Shown here: positions 47,478 through 56,674 of the stretch, in pieces
Layout of the letters: each line of letters starts with the position of its first letter
How positions within the stretch are numbered: the first letter of the stretch is position 1
Assembly (NCBI RefSeq): GCF_000472505.1
Contig: NZ_AWZR01000005.1
Location: forward strand, 62,001-126,000
DNA length: 64,000 nucleotides
Origin: Luteimonas sp. J29
Lineage (GTDB): Bacteria; Pseudomonadota; Gammaproteobacteria; Xanthomonadales; Xanthomonadaceae
Direction of reading: 5' to 3'
Notes under the pieces: model-generated
What the model was told of the DNA's origin: nothing
The model's database searches: none
What the model saw: the letters and a program-made list of their open reading frames with translations, nothing else
Made by a program: the position numbers and the translations under genes

Positions 47478-48484
47478 AGATGCGATTGATCCAGCTGAAG
47501 GACGGGGCCGACGTGCGCGTCGGCATCGTCGAGGAGGACGGCCGGCACGTGCGCGTGCTCGGCGGCGTGGATGGCACCTGGGCCCTGGCCCGGGCCGCGA
47601 TCGGCGCGGGGAGGAGCCTGGCCGAGGCGGCCGGAGCGCTCCCGGTCCAGGCGCGGCTCGAGTACGCGACGCTGCTCGCCGAGCGGCGCGTGCTTCCTCC
47701 GCTGCACCATCCCGACCCGGCGCACTGCATGGTCAGCGGCACCGGCCTGACCCACCTTGGCAGCGCCGCGGCGCGCGATGCCATGCACCAGAAGCTGCAG
47801 CAGCAGGCGGAGGAGGGCAGCCTCACCGACTCGATGCGCATGTTCCAGTGGGGCGTGGAAGGCGGCATGCCCGCGCCCGGCGAAGTCGGCGCCCAGCCCG
47901 AGTGGTTCTACAAGGGCGACGGCTCGATCGTGGCCGCGCCCGACGCCGAACTCGACTCGCCCGAGTTCGCCCTCGACGGCGGCGAGGAGCCCGAGCTCGT
48001 CGGCCTGTACGTCATCGACGACGCGGGCGTGCCGCACCGCCTCGGCTTCGCGATCGGCAACGAGTTCTCCGATCATGTGACCGAACGCCAGAACTACCTG
48101 TACCTGGCGCACTCCAAGCTGCGCGCCTGCGCGATCGGCCCCGAGCTGCGCGTCGGCGAGCTGCCGCGCGACCTGCGCGGCACCAGCCGCCTGCGGCGCG
48201 ACGGCGCCGTGGTCTGGGAGAAGCCGTTCCTCACCGGCGAAGCCAACATGTGCCACTCGCTGGAGAACCTGGAGTACCACCACTTCAAGTACGCCGCGCA
48301 CCGGCGCCCCGGCGACGTGCACCTGCACTTCTTCGGCACCGCCACGCTGAGCTTCGCCGACGGCGTGCGCACGCAGCCGGGCGACGTGTTCGAAATCGAC
48401 CTGCCGGAGCTGGGCGCACCGCTGCGCAACACGCTGCGCAGCGTTCCGGCCGGCTTCCGGCCAGGCGGGGTGCGCCCGCTCTAG
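47478..48484 (+). CDS. FAH-family AraD1/GguC-like protein, candidate 2-keto-3-deoxy-L-arabonate dehydratase
   Basis: The product has 335 residues. It starts RLIQLKDGADVRVGIVEEDGRHVRVL and has the C-terminal FAH-fold elements VGLYVIDDAGVPHRLGFAIGNEFSDHVTE and GEANMCHSLENLEYHHFKYAAHRRPGDVHLHFFGTATLSF, which carry the metal-binding acids. This matches the GguC/AraD1 group found beside sugar ABC importers in alphaproteobacteria. By analogy with XylX, it would dehydrate 2-keto-3-deoxy-pentonate to 2-oxoglutarate semialdehyde. The start is at the ATG 4 bp after the GCTCAGC stretch; no strong ribosome-binding site is visible. Confidence 0.8.
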
Positions 48485-48504
48485 GCGCACGGGAGGGCCC
48501 CCAC

Positions 48505-49941
48505 ATGGAACAGCATTTCCGCAGCTACGTCGGCGGCCAGTGGGTCGACGGCAGCGGCAGCCACGCCGACGAGAATCCCGCCGACCTGGCCTCGCCGGTC
48601 GGCCGCTACGGCGTGCTCGACGCGGCGGCGACGGCGCAGGCGGTGGATGCGGCGGCCGCGGCGCTGCCGGCCTGGTCGCTGTCCAACCCGCAGCAGCGCG
48701 CCGACATCCTCGGCTTCGTGGGCAGCGAGATCCTCGCCCGCAAGGAGGAGCTGGGCCGACTGCTCGCGCGCGAGGAGGGCAAGACCCTGGCCGAGAGCAT
48801 CGGCGAGGCCACGCGCGCCGGGCAGATCTTCAGGTTCTTCGCCGGCGAGGCGTTGCGCATCCCCGGCGAGAAGCTGGCTTCGACCCGTCCCGGCGTCGAG
48901 ATCGAGATCACCCGCGAGCCGGTCGGCACCGTCGGCATCATCGCGCCGTGGAACTTCCCGCTGGCGATCCCGGCCTGGAAGATCGCCCCGGCCCTGGCCT
49001 ACGGCAACACCGTGGTGTTCAAGCCGGCGGAGATCGTGCCCGGCTGCGCCTGGGCGCTCGCCGAGATCCTCTCGCGCGCCGGCCTGCCCGACGGCGTGTT
49101 CAACATGGTCCTGGGCAGCGGCCGCACGGTCGGACAGGCCCTGGTCTCGCACCCGAAGCTGGACGCACTGACCTTCACCGGCTCGGTGCCCACCGGCCGT
49201 GCCCTGCTGAAGCAGGCCGCGGAGCGGGCGCTGAAGGTGCAGATGGAGATGGGCGGCAAGAATCCGCTCGTGGTGCTGGCCGACGCCGACCTCGACACGG
49301 CGGTGGAATGCGCGGTCAATGGCGCGTTCTTCTCCACCGGCCAGCGCTGCACGGCCTCGAGCAGGCTGATCGTCGAGTCGGCGGTCCACGACGCCTTCGT
49401 CGAACGGATGCAGGCCCGCCTCGCGCAGCTGAAGGTGGGCGATCCGCTCGATCCGTCGGTGCACATCGGGCCGGTGGCCAGCGGCGCCCAGCTCGAGACC
49501 GACCTGTCCTACATCCGGGCCGGGCACGAGGACGGCGGCGAGCTGCTGGCCGGGGGCGCGCGCGTGGACTGTGCCACCGAGGGCCACTTCCTGGCGCCGA
49601 CCCTGTTCGCGGCCCAGCCGTCGCACCGGATCGCGCGCGAGGAGATCTTCGGCCCGGTCGCGGCGGTGCTGCGCGCCGACGACTACGAGCACGCGCTGGC
49701 GCTGGCCAACGACACCCCGTTCGGGCTGTGCGCGGGGATCTGCACCACATCGCTGAGGCACGCCTCGCATTTCAGGCGCCACGCCCAGGCGGGCATGGTC
49801 ATGGTGAACCTGCCCACCGCCGGGGTGGATCCGCACGTGCCCTTCGGCGGCCGCAAGGCCTCGAGCTACGGCCCGCGCGAGCAGGGCCGCTACGCGGTGG
49901 AGTTCTACACGACGGTCAAGACCGCCTACATCGCCCCCTGA
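48505..49941 (+). CDS. Aldehyde dehydrogenase, candidate 2-oxoglutarate semialdehyde dehydrogenase
   Basis: The product has 478 residues. Motifs: APWNFPLAIPAWKIAPAL, FTGSVPTGRAL, catalytic Glu248 (QMEMGGKNP) and Cys282 (TGQRCTASS), EEIFGPVAAV near the C-terminus. It follows the FAH gene by 20 bp with GGGAGGG before the ATG, so it should catalyse the last step of the pathway: 2,5-dioxopentanoate plus NAD(P)+ to 2-oxoglutarate. Family membership is certain; the substrate is inferred from context. Confidence 0.88.
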   Translation: MEQHFRSYVGGQWVDGSGSHADENPADLASPVGRYGVLDAAATAQAVDAAAAALPAWSLSNPQQRADILGFVGSEILARKEELGRLLAREEGKTLAESIGEATRAGQIFRFFAGEALRIPGEKLASTRPGVEIEITREPVGTVGIIAPWNFPLAIPAWKIAPALAYGNTVVFKPAEIVPGCAWALAEILSRAGLPDGVFNMVLGSGRTVGQALVSHPKLDALTFTGSVPTGRALLKQAAERALKVQMEMGGKNPLVVLADADLDTAVECAVNGAFFSTGQRCTASSRLIVESAVHDAFVERMQARLAQLKVGDPLDPSVHIGPVASGAQLETDLSYIRAGHEDGGELLAGGARVDCATEGHFLAPTLFAAQPSHRIAREEIFGPVAAVLRADDYEHALALANDTPFGLCAGICTTSLRHASHFRRHAQAGMVMVNLPTAGVDPHVPFGGRKASSYGPREQGRYAVEFYTTVKTAYIAP

Positions 49942-49985
49942 GGGCGGGCCCGGTGCCGGCACGCCCCGGCGCATGGCAACATGCT

Positions 49986-49999
49986 TGGTAGCGCAAACA
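49986..49999 (+). promoter_or_regulatory. LacI-type operator resembling the Xanthomonas xyl-box
   Basis: TGGTAGCGCAAACA matches 13 of 14 positions of the xyl-box TGGTAGCGCTAACA as I remember it for the XylR regulon of Xanthomonas. It sits in the 80-bp gap before the importer operon, 22 bp from the ATG, where a bound repressor would block transcription. No LacI-family gene is in this window, so the regulator must be encoded elsewhere. Confidence 0.65.
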
Positions 50000-50021
50000 T
50001 CAAGATGGCGTACGGGAGGAG

Positions 50022-50990
50022 ATGATGCGGAAGGTTTCTGGAGTGCTGGCGCTGCTGTGCGCCGCGATGCTCGCCGGCTGCGGCGGCGGGGAGGGAGGCG
50101 GCGCCGGCGACTCGATCACGGTCGGTTTCAGCCAGGTCGGCGCCGAGAGCGAGTGGCGCACCGCCAACACCCGCTCGGTGAAGGAGGCGCTGGCGCCGCC
50201 GGAATTCAACCTGCGCTTCTCCGACGCGCAGCAGAAGCAGGAGAACCAGATCAAGGCGCTGCGCTCGTTCATCGCCCAGGGCGTGGACGTGATCGCGTTC
50301 TCCCCGGTGGTGGAGACCGGCTGGGACACGGTGCTGCAGGAGGCGAAGGCCGCCGGGATCCCGGTGGTGCTGACCGACCGCGCGGTGAAGGTGTCCGACG
50401 AGTCGCTGTACGCGACTTTCATCGGTTCGGACTTCGTCGAGGAAGGCCGCCGCGCCGCGCGCTGGGTGATCGAGGACAGCGAGGGCAAGCCGGGCCCGAT
50501 CCGGATCGTCGAACTGCAGGGCACGGTCGGTTCGGCCCCGGCCAACGACCGCATGCGCGGCTTCAAGGAAGTGATCGGGGAAGACGACCGCTTCGTGATC
50601 GTGCGCTCGCAAAGCGGCGACTTCACCCGGGCCAAGGGCAAGGAAGTGATGGAGGCCTTCCTCAAGGCCGAAGGCGGCAACATCGACGTGCTCTTCGCGC
50701 ACAACGACGACATGGCCATCGGCGCGATCCAGGCGATCGAAGAAGCCGGCCTCAGGCCTGGCACCGACATCCGCATCGTGTCGATCGACGGCGTGCGCGG
50801 CGCGTTCGAGGCGATGAAGGCCGGCAAGCTCAACGCCACGGTCGAATGCAACCCGCTGCTCGGCCCGCAGCTGGCGCAGCTGATCCGCGACGTGCACGCC
50901 GGGCGCGAAGTGCCCCGGCGCGTGGTGGTGGAGGAGGGCGTGTTCACCCAGGACCAGGCCGAGGCCGAACTGCCCAACCGCAAGTACTGA
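50022..50990 (+). CDS. ytfQ: Furanose ABC transporter substrate-binding lipoprotein (YtfQ-like)
   Basis: The product has 322 residues; ATG codons at 50022 and 50025 are both possible, with GGGAGGA before them. The signal ends in a lipobox (LAGC at about residue 20), so it is lipid-anchored, unlike E. coli YtfQ. The mature part aligns by eye with YtfQ throughout: GFSQVGAESEWRTAN, QQKQENQIKALRSFIAQGVDVIAFSPVV, VELQGTVGSAPANDR, RSQSGDFTRAKGKEVMEAFLKAEGG, FAHNDDMAIGAIQAIEEAG. YtfQ binds galactofuranose and also arabinofuranose, which fits this locus. Confidence 0.9.
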   Translation: MMRKVSGVLALLCAAMLAGCGGGEGGGAGDSITVGFSQVGAESEWRTANTRSVKEALAPPEFNLRFSDAQQKQENQIKALRSFIAQGVDVIAFSPVVETGWDTVLQEAKAAGIPVVLTDRAVKVSDESLYATFIGSDFVEEGRRAARWVIEDSEGKPGPIRIVELQGTVGSAPANDRMRGFKEVIGEDDRFVIVRSQSGDFTRAKGKEVMEAFLKAEGGNIDVLFAHNDDMAIGAIQAIEEAGLRPGTDIRIVSIDGVRGAFEAMKAGKLNATVECNPLLGPQLAQLIRDVHAGREVPRRVVVEEGVFTQDQAEAELPNRKY

Positions 50991-51075
50991 GCCCGGCCCC
51001 GATGCGTCGCTGTCGCCTGACCCGCACGCCGGCCCGGTGCCGGCGCGCGCAGCCGCATCCGCGGGGGACGTGGCG

Positions 51076-52569
51076 GTGAGCCACGTGCTGCACGCGCAGG
51101 GCCTGCGCAAGCGCTTCGGCGCCACCGTGGCGCTCGACGGCGCGGGCCTGTGCCTGCGCGCCGGCGAGATCCACGCGCTGATGGGCCAGAACGGCGCCGG
51201 CAAGTCGACGCTGATCAAGCTGCTCACCGGGGTCGAGCGCCCCGACGCCGGCACCGTGGAACTGGACGGGCGCCCGATCGCCCCGTCCAGCCCGCTCGAG
51301 GCGCAGCGCGAGGGCATCAGCACCGTCTACCAGGAGGTCAACCTCTGCCCGAACCTGTCGGTGGCGGAGAACCTGCATGCGGGCCGCTATCCGCGCCGCT
51401 TCGGCCTGATCGACTGGCGCCGGGTGCGCGCCGGCGCGCGCGAGCTGCTGGGCCGGCTGCACCTGGACCTCGACGTGGACCGGCCGCTGGCCTCGTACCC
51501 GGTCGCGATCCAGCAGATGGTGGCGATCGCGCGCGCGCTGGGGGTGTCGGCGAAGGTGCTGATCCTTGACGAGCCCACTTCGAGCCTGGACGAGGGCGAG
51601 GTGCAGGAGCTGTTCGCGGTCATGCGCCGGCTGCGCGAGCAGGGGATGGCGATCCTGTTCGTCACCCACTTCCTCGACCAGGTGTACGCGGTCTCCGACC
51701 GGATCACGGTGCTGCGCAACGGCACGCTCGTCGGCGAGTACACGCCCGGGGAGCTGCCGCAGGCGGCGCTGGTCAAGGCGATGGTCGGGCGCGACGTGGC
51801 GCTGGCCGAAGGGCGCGCCGACCATGCCGGCATCGCGGCGGACGCGCCGGTGGTGCTGGAGGCGCGCGGCCTGTCGCGCCGCGGCGCCCTGCATACGGTG
51901 GACCTGCAGGTGCGCGCGGGCGAGGTGGTGGCGCTGGGCGGCCTGCTCGGCTCGGGCCGCACCGAACTGGCGCGGCTGCTGTTCGGCCTGGATCGCGCAG
52001 ACGAAGGCACGCTGCTGCTCGAGGGCGCGCGCGTGGACCTGCGCCATCCCGCCGACGCGGTGGAGCGCGGCCTGGCCCTGTGCCCGGAGGAGCGCAAGAC
52101 CGAGGGCATCGTTGCCGAACTGTCGGTGCGCGAGAACATCGTGCTGGCCCTGCAGGCCCGGCGTGGCTGGTGGCGCGCGCTGCCGCGGTCCCGGCAGGAC
52201 GAACTCGCCCGCCACTACGTCGAGTTGCTGGGCGTGCGCACGGCCGGGATCGAGACGCCGGTGGGCGCGCTGTCCGGCGGCAACCAGCAGAAGGTGGTGC
52301 TGGCGCGCTGGCTGGCCACCCGGCCGAAGCTGCTGATCCTGGACGAGCCGACCCGTGGCATCGACATCGCCGCCAAGCAGGAAATCATGGGCGAAGTGGT
52401 GCGCCTGGCGCGCGAGGGCATGGCGGTGCTGTTCATTTCCGCCGAGCTCGAGGAGCTCACCCGGCTGGGCGACCGCATCGTGGTGCTGCGCGAGCGGCGC
52501 AAGGCGGGCGAGCTGCCCGGCGGCAGCGAGGGCGCCCGGGTGCTCGACCTGATCGCGGGACACGCCTGA
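51076..52569 (+). CDS. ytfR: Sugar ABC transporter ATP-binding protein, duplicated ABC domains (YtfR-like)
   Basis: The product has about 497 residues. Start taken at the GTG at 51076 (a GTG at 51070 and one at 51037 are possible). Domain 1 has Walker A MGQNGAGKST, and Walker B VLILDEPTSSLD. Domain 2 has the degenerate LGGLLGSGRTE, signature LSGGNQQKVVLARWL, and Walker B LLILDEPTRGID, the usual asymmetry of CUT2 importers. It powers the importer. The stop shares a base with the permease start (TGATG). Confidence 0.9.
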   Translation: MSHVLHAQGLRKRFGATVALDGAGLCLRAGEIHALMGQNGAGKSTLIKLLTGVERPDAGTVELDGRPIAPSSPLEAQREGISTVYQEVNLCPNLSVAENLHAGRYPRRFGLIDWRRVRAGARELLGRLHLDLDVDRPLASYPVAIQQMVAIARALGVSAKVLILDEPTSSLDEGEVQELFAVMRRLREQGMAILFVTHFLDQVYAVSDRITVLRNGTLVGEYTPGELPQAALVKAMVGRDVALAEGRADHAGIAADAPVVLEARGLSRRGALHTVDLQVRAGEVVALGGLLGSGRTELARLLFGLDRADEGTLLLEGARVDLRHPADAVERGLALCPEERKTEGIVAELSVRENIVLALQARRGWWRALPRSRQDELARHYVELLGVRTAGIETPVGALSGGNQQKVVLARWLATRPKLLILDEPTRGIDIAAKQEIMGEVVRLAREGMAVLFISAELEELTRLGDRIVVLRERRKAGELPGGSEGARVLDLIAGHA

Positions 52570-53633
52570 TGGCAACGACCGATCCAGACGCGCAGGCGCC
52601 GCTGCCGCTGCATCGCAGGATGCTCGCGCATCCGCTGTTCTGGCCGCTGCTGGCGCTGGCCCTGCTGCTGCTCGGCAACGGCCTGCTCAACCCGGGCTTC
52701 CTGGCGCTGGAATGGCGCGACGGACGCCTGTACGGCAACCTGGTCGACATCGCCAACCGCGCCGCGCCGCTGGTGCTGGTGTCGATGGGCATGACCCTGG
52801 TGATCGCGGCGCGCGGCCTCGACATTTCCGTGGGCGCGGTCCTGGCGATCGCCGCCACCGTCGCCGCCTGGACCATCGGCCGCATGACCGCCGGCGGCGG
52901 GACGGGCCTGGCGCCGCTGTTCGCCGCGATCGGCGCGGCGCTGGCCACCGCGGCGCTGTGCGGGCTGTGGAACGGGGTGCTGGTGGTCAAGGTCGGGATG
53001 CAGCCGATCATCGCCACCCTGATCCTGATGGTGGCCGGACGCGGTGTCGCCCAGCTCATCAGCGGCGGCAACATCCTCACCATCTACTACCCGCCGTACT
53101 CCTTCCTCGGCACAGGCTTCCTGTTCGGGCTGCCTTTCCCGCTGTACGTCGCCGGCGCGCTGTTCGTGGTCCTGGCGCTGCTGCTCGACCGCACCGCCCT
53201 GGGCATGTTCATCCGCGCCATCGGGCACAACCCCGCCGCCGCGCGCGTGGCCGGGGTGCGCGCCCGCGCGATCACGCTGTGGCTGTACGTGTTCAGCGGC
53301 TTCTGCGCCGGGCTGGCGGGCCTGCTGGTCAGTTCCAACGTGGCCAGCGCCGACGCCAACAATGCCGGCCAGCTGCTCGAACTCGACGCGATCCTCGCGG
53401 TCGCGCTGGGCGGCACCGCGCTGGCGGGCGGCCGCTTCAGCCTCGCCGGCAGCGTGGTCGGCGCGCTGATCATCCAGGCCCTGACCACCACCATCTACGC
53501 CATCGGGGTGCCGCCGCAGGTGAACTACGTGGTCAAGGCGCTGCTGGTGGTGGCGGTGCTGCTGCTGCAGTCGCCGGAGTTCCGCGCCAGGGTGCGGGCG
53601 CTGGCGCGGCGCCCGGCGAGGGGGGGCGCATGA
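52569..53633 (+). CDS. ytfT: Sugar ABC transporter permease 1 (YtfT-like)
   Basis: The product has 354 residues with about eight to ten helices. The CUT2 permease signature is VSMGMTLVIAARGLDISVGAVLAIAATVAAWTIG; later FIRAIGHNPAAARVAGVRARAITLWLYVFSGFCAGLAGLL and ILAVALGGTALAGGRFSLAGSVVGALIIQAL. It forms the membrane channel with the next gene product, with which it overlaps (ATGA). Confidence 0.9.
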   Translation: MATTDPDAQAPLPLHRRMLAHPLFWPLLALALLLLGNGLLNPGFLALEWRDGRLYGNLVDIANRAAPLVLVSMGMTLVIAARGLDISVGAVLAIAATVAAWTIGRMTAGGGTGLAPLFAAIGAALATAALCGLWNGVLVVKVGMQPIIATLILMVAGRGVAQLISGGNILTIYYPPYSFLGTGFLFGLPFPLYVAGALFVVLALLLDRTALGMFIRAIGHNPAAARVAGVRARAITLWLYVFSGFCAGLAGLLVSSNVASADANNAGQLLELDAILAVALGGTALAGGRFSLAGSVVGALIIQALTTTIYAIGVPPQVNYVVKALLVVAVLLLQSPEFRARVRALARRPARGGA

Positions 53634-54658
53634 GCGCGGTGCCGCTGCGCGCGCTGTTGCGGGGCGGCGGCGTGGCGCGCCTGTGGCGCGATCCGCGCTA
53701 TGCGTCGCTGGCGGTCACGGTGTCGCTGTTCGTCGCGATGTCGGTGGCCGGCGGCGTGCTGTACGACGGTTTCCTGCGCCCGCAGGTGTTCCTCAACCTG
53801 TTGATCGACAACAGCTTCCTGCTGATCGTCGCGGTCGGCATGACCTTCGTGATCCTGACCGGCGGCATCGACCTGTCGGTGGGCGCGGTGATCGCCTTCA
53901 GCACCGTGCTGCTGGCCAGCCTCGTCCAGCACCACGGCTGGCATCCGCTGCCGGCGATCGGCGCGGTGCTGGTGCTGGGCACCGGGTTCGGCGCGCTGAT
54001 GGGGGTGCTGATCGAACGCTACCGACTGCAGCCGTTCGTGGTGACGCTGGCCGGCATGTTCCTGGCGCGCGGCGCGGCCACGCTGGTGAGCGTGGACTCG
54101 ATCGGCATCGACCACGCGTTCCACGTGGCGGTGGCGAGCCTGCGCATCCCGCTGGGCGGGCGCACCTCGATCTCGGCCGGCGCGCTCATCGCGCTGCTCG
54201 TGGTGGCCGTGGGCGCGCTGCTGGCGGCGAAGACGCGCTTCGGTCGCACCGTGTACGCGATCGGCGGCAACGTGCAGTCGGCGCACCTGATGGGCCTGCC
54301 GGTCAAGCGCACCCTGGTGCAGGTGTACGCGCTCAGCGGCTTCTGCTCGGCGCTGGCCGGGGTGGTGTACACGTTCTACATGCTCAGCGGCTACAGCCTG
54401 CACGCGACGGGGCTGGAACTGGACGCGATCGCCGCCGTGGTGATCGGCGGCACGCTGCTCGCCGGCGGAAGCGGCTACGTACTGGGCACGGTGTTCGGCG
54501 TGCTGGTGCTGGGCCTGATCCAGACCCTGATCGCGTTCGATGGCACCCTGAGCTCATGGTGGACCCGGATCGCGATCGGCGTGCTGCTGCTGGCGTTCTG
54601 CCTGCTGCAGCGGCTGCTGGCGCGCACCGGTCCCGCGGGCGGTGGCGGTCATGGGTGA
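53630..54658 (+). CDS. yjfF: Sugar ABC transporter permease 2 (YjfF-like)
   Basis: The product has 342 residues. VGMTFVILTGGIDLSVGAVIAFSTVLLASLVQHHGW is the CUT2 signature; IGGNVQSAHLMGLPVKRTLVQVYALSGFCSALAGVVYTFYMLSGY is YjfF-like. Two different permease genes after one ATPase is the ytfQRT-yjfF arrangement. It overlaps the GH97 gene by 8 bp. Confidence 0.9.
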   Translation: MSAVPLRALLRGGGVARLWRDPRYASLAVTVSLFVAMSVAGGVLYDGFLRPQVFLNLLIDNSFLLIVAVGMTFVILTGGIDLSVGAVIAFSTVLLASLVQHHGWHPLPAIGAVLVLGTGFGALMGVLIERYRLQPFVVTLAGMFLARGAATLVSVDSIGIDHAFHVAVASLRIPLGGRTSISAGALIALLVVAVGALLAAKTRFGRTVYAIGGNVQSAHLMGLPVKRTLVQVYALSGFCSALAGVVYTFYMLSGYSLHATGLELDAIAAVVIGGTLLAGGSGYVLGTVFGVLVLGLIQTLIAFDGTLSSWWTRIAIGVLLLAFCLLQRLLARTGPAGGGGHG

Positions 54659-56636
54659 GCGGGTGCCACGCCGCCGCCTGGAGGCGCGCGCCCTGCGCGT
54701 CCTCGCCGCGCTGGCCCTGCTGGGTGCCTGCCTGCCGCTGATCGCCGCAGACGCGGTGGCGCCTGGTGACGTCGCCAGCCCTGACGGCCGCCTGCGCGTG
54801 GAAATGTCGCTCGACGCCGAAGGCAGGCCCACCTGGCGGCTGCTGCGCCAGGGCCGCGAGGTGGTCGCGCCCTCGCCGCTGGGCATGGTGGGGGAGGGCG
54901 TGGACCTGTCGCGGGCCCTGGCCTTCGCCGGGGCCGATGCGGTGGAGCCGGTGGCCGACGACTACGAGCTGCTGTCGGGCAAGCGTCGCCACAACGCATA
55001 TCGCGCCAATCGCCGCGTGTTCCGCTGGCGCGATGCGCAGGGAAACGAACTCGTCGTGGCCTGGCAGGTCTCGAACGACGGCGCCGCCTTCCGCTACGAG
55101 CTCGAGCGCGAAGTACCGGGCCTGCGCACCTGGACGCGCGATGCGGCGACGTTCCGCCTGCCGTCCACCGCCCACGCCTGGCTGCAGCCGCTGGCCGAGC
55201 CCAAGACCGGCTGGGGGCGCACCAACCCGTCCTACGAGGAGGACTACTTGCAGGACGTGCCGGTGGGCACGCCGAGCCCGATGGGCCATGGCTGGGTGTT
55301 CCCGGCGCTGTTCCGCAGCGGGGAGGACTGGATCCTGCTCAGCGAGGGCAGCCTGCGTCGCGGCGACGCCGGCAGCCGCCTGGACGACGGCGCGCGTCCC
55401 GGCGAATACGTGCTCGCCTTTCCCGACGAACGCGAGGCGCTGCCGGGCAAGCCGGCGCTGCCGTGGATCGAATCGTTCCCGTGGCGTTCGCCCTGGCGCA
55501 TCGTGGCGGTGGGCGACCTCGCCACCGTGGCCGATTCCACCCTCGGCACCGACCTGGCCGACCCGCCGGCGGTGGCCGCGCCCTCGGTGCCGGGCAAGGC
55601 GTCGTGGAGCTGGCCGCTGCTGGGCGACGACCACACCGTGTTCGAGGTGCAGCGGCAGTTCGTCGACTACGCCGCGCGCATGGGTTGGCGCTACACCCTG
55701 GTCGACGGGCTGTGGGACACCCAGATCGGCGAGGACAAGCTCGCCGAACTGGTGGAGTACGCGCGCGGCAAGGGCGTGTCGATCCTGGTCTGGTACAACT
55801 CGGCCGGCGACTGGAACGAAGCGCCGCAGACGCCCCGAAGCCGGCTGCTCGACCACGCCAGCCGGATGCGCGAGTTCGACCGGCTCAAGGCCATGGGCGT
55901 GGCGGGGCTGAAGGTGGACTTTTTCGGCGGCGACGGCTCCTCGATGATCGCCTACTACCTGGACCTGCTGGCGGACGCGGCGCCCTACGGCTTCCAGATG
56001 AACTTCCACGGCTCGACCCTGCCGCGCGGCTGGCAGCGCACCTGGCCGCACCTGCAGACGATGGAGGCGGTGCGCGGCCTGGAGTTCGCCACCTTCGAGC
56101 AGGCCAATGCCGACCGGATGGCCGTGCACGCGGCCACGCTGCCGTTCACGCGCAACGTGTTCGACCCGATGGACTTCACCCCGGTGGCGATGGCGAAGCT
56201 CAACGACCGGGTGCAACGGCGCACCAGTCCGGCGTTCGAGCTGGCCCAGTCGGTGCTGTTCGTCTCCGGCATCCAGCACTACGCCGAGACGCCCGAGGGC
56301 ATGGCCCAGGTGCCGGACTACGTGCGCGGTGTCCTCGCAGGCCTGCCGGAGGTGTGGGACGACAGCCGCTTCCTCGACGGGTACCCGGGGAAGTACGCCG
56401 TGTTCATGCGCGAGGGCGGCGGCCGCCGGTACGTGGCCGGGATCAATGCCGGACCCGGGCCGCGGACGATCACGCTGGATGCGCAAGCGCTGGGCGGCGG
56501 CACCCTGCGCGGCGCGCTGGTCACCGACGGCGGCGATGCCCCTGGCTTCGCCCTGCGGCAGCTGGAGCTGGCGCCGGACGCGCCGCTGGACCTGGAACTG
56601 CCCGAGGCCGGCGGATTCGTGCTGCAGCTGGACTGA
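54651..56636 (+). CDS. GH97 family glycosidase, retaining type
   Basis: The product has 661 residues. Start at the ATG overlapping the permease stop; a GTG at 54642 is possible. A signal peptide (LRVLAALALLGACLPLIAADA) gives periplasmic location. GH97 signatures are SPDGRLRVEMSLDAEGRPTW at the N-terminus, WGRTNPSYEEDYLQDVPVGT, SWSWPLLGDDHTVFEVQRQFVDYAARMGW and GLKVDFFGGDG, whose Asp is the nucleophile in the retaining subgroup (alpha-galactosidases and beta-L-arabinopyranosidases). The substrate is likely an alpha-galactoside or beta-L-arabinopyranoside in arabinogalactan. Confidence 0.88.
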   Translation: MGERVPRRRLEARALRVLAALALLGACLPLIAADAVAPGDVASPDGRLRVEMSLDAEGRPTWRLLRQGREVVAPSPLGMVGEGVDLSRALAFAGADAVEPVADDYELLSGKRRHNAYRANRRVFRWRDAQGNELVVAWQVSNDGAAFRYELEREVPGLRTWTRDAATFRLPSTAHAWLQPLAEPKTGWGRTNPSYEEDYLQDVPVGTPSPMGHGWVFPALFRSGEDWILLSEGSLRRGDAGSRLDDGARPGEYVLAFPDEREALPGKPALPWIESFPWRSPWRIVAVGDLATVADSTLGTDLADPPAVAAPSVPGKASWSWPLLGDDHTVFEVQRQFVDYAARMGWRYTLVDGLWDTQIGEDKLAELVEYARGKGVSILVWYNSAGDWNEAPQTPRSRLLDHASRMREFDRLKAMGVAGLKVDFFGGDGSSMIAYYLDLLADAAPYGFQMNFHGSTLPRGWQRTWPHLQTMEAVRGLEFATFEQANADRMAVHAATLPFTRNVFDPMDFTPVAMAKLNDRVQRRTSPAFELAQSVLFVSGIQHYAETPEGMAQVPDYVRGVLAGLPEVWDDSRFLDGYPGKYAVFMREGGGRRYVAGINAGPGPRTITLDAQALGGGTLRGALVTDGGDAPGFALRQLELAPDAPLDLELPEAGGFVLQLD

Positions 56637-56674
56637 CGCAGCGGCGCGGGCCGCGCCGCGCGGGGAGGTGATCG

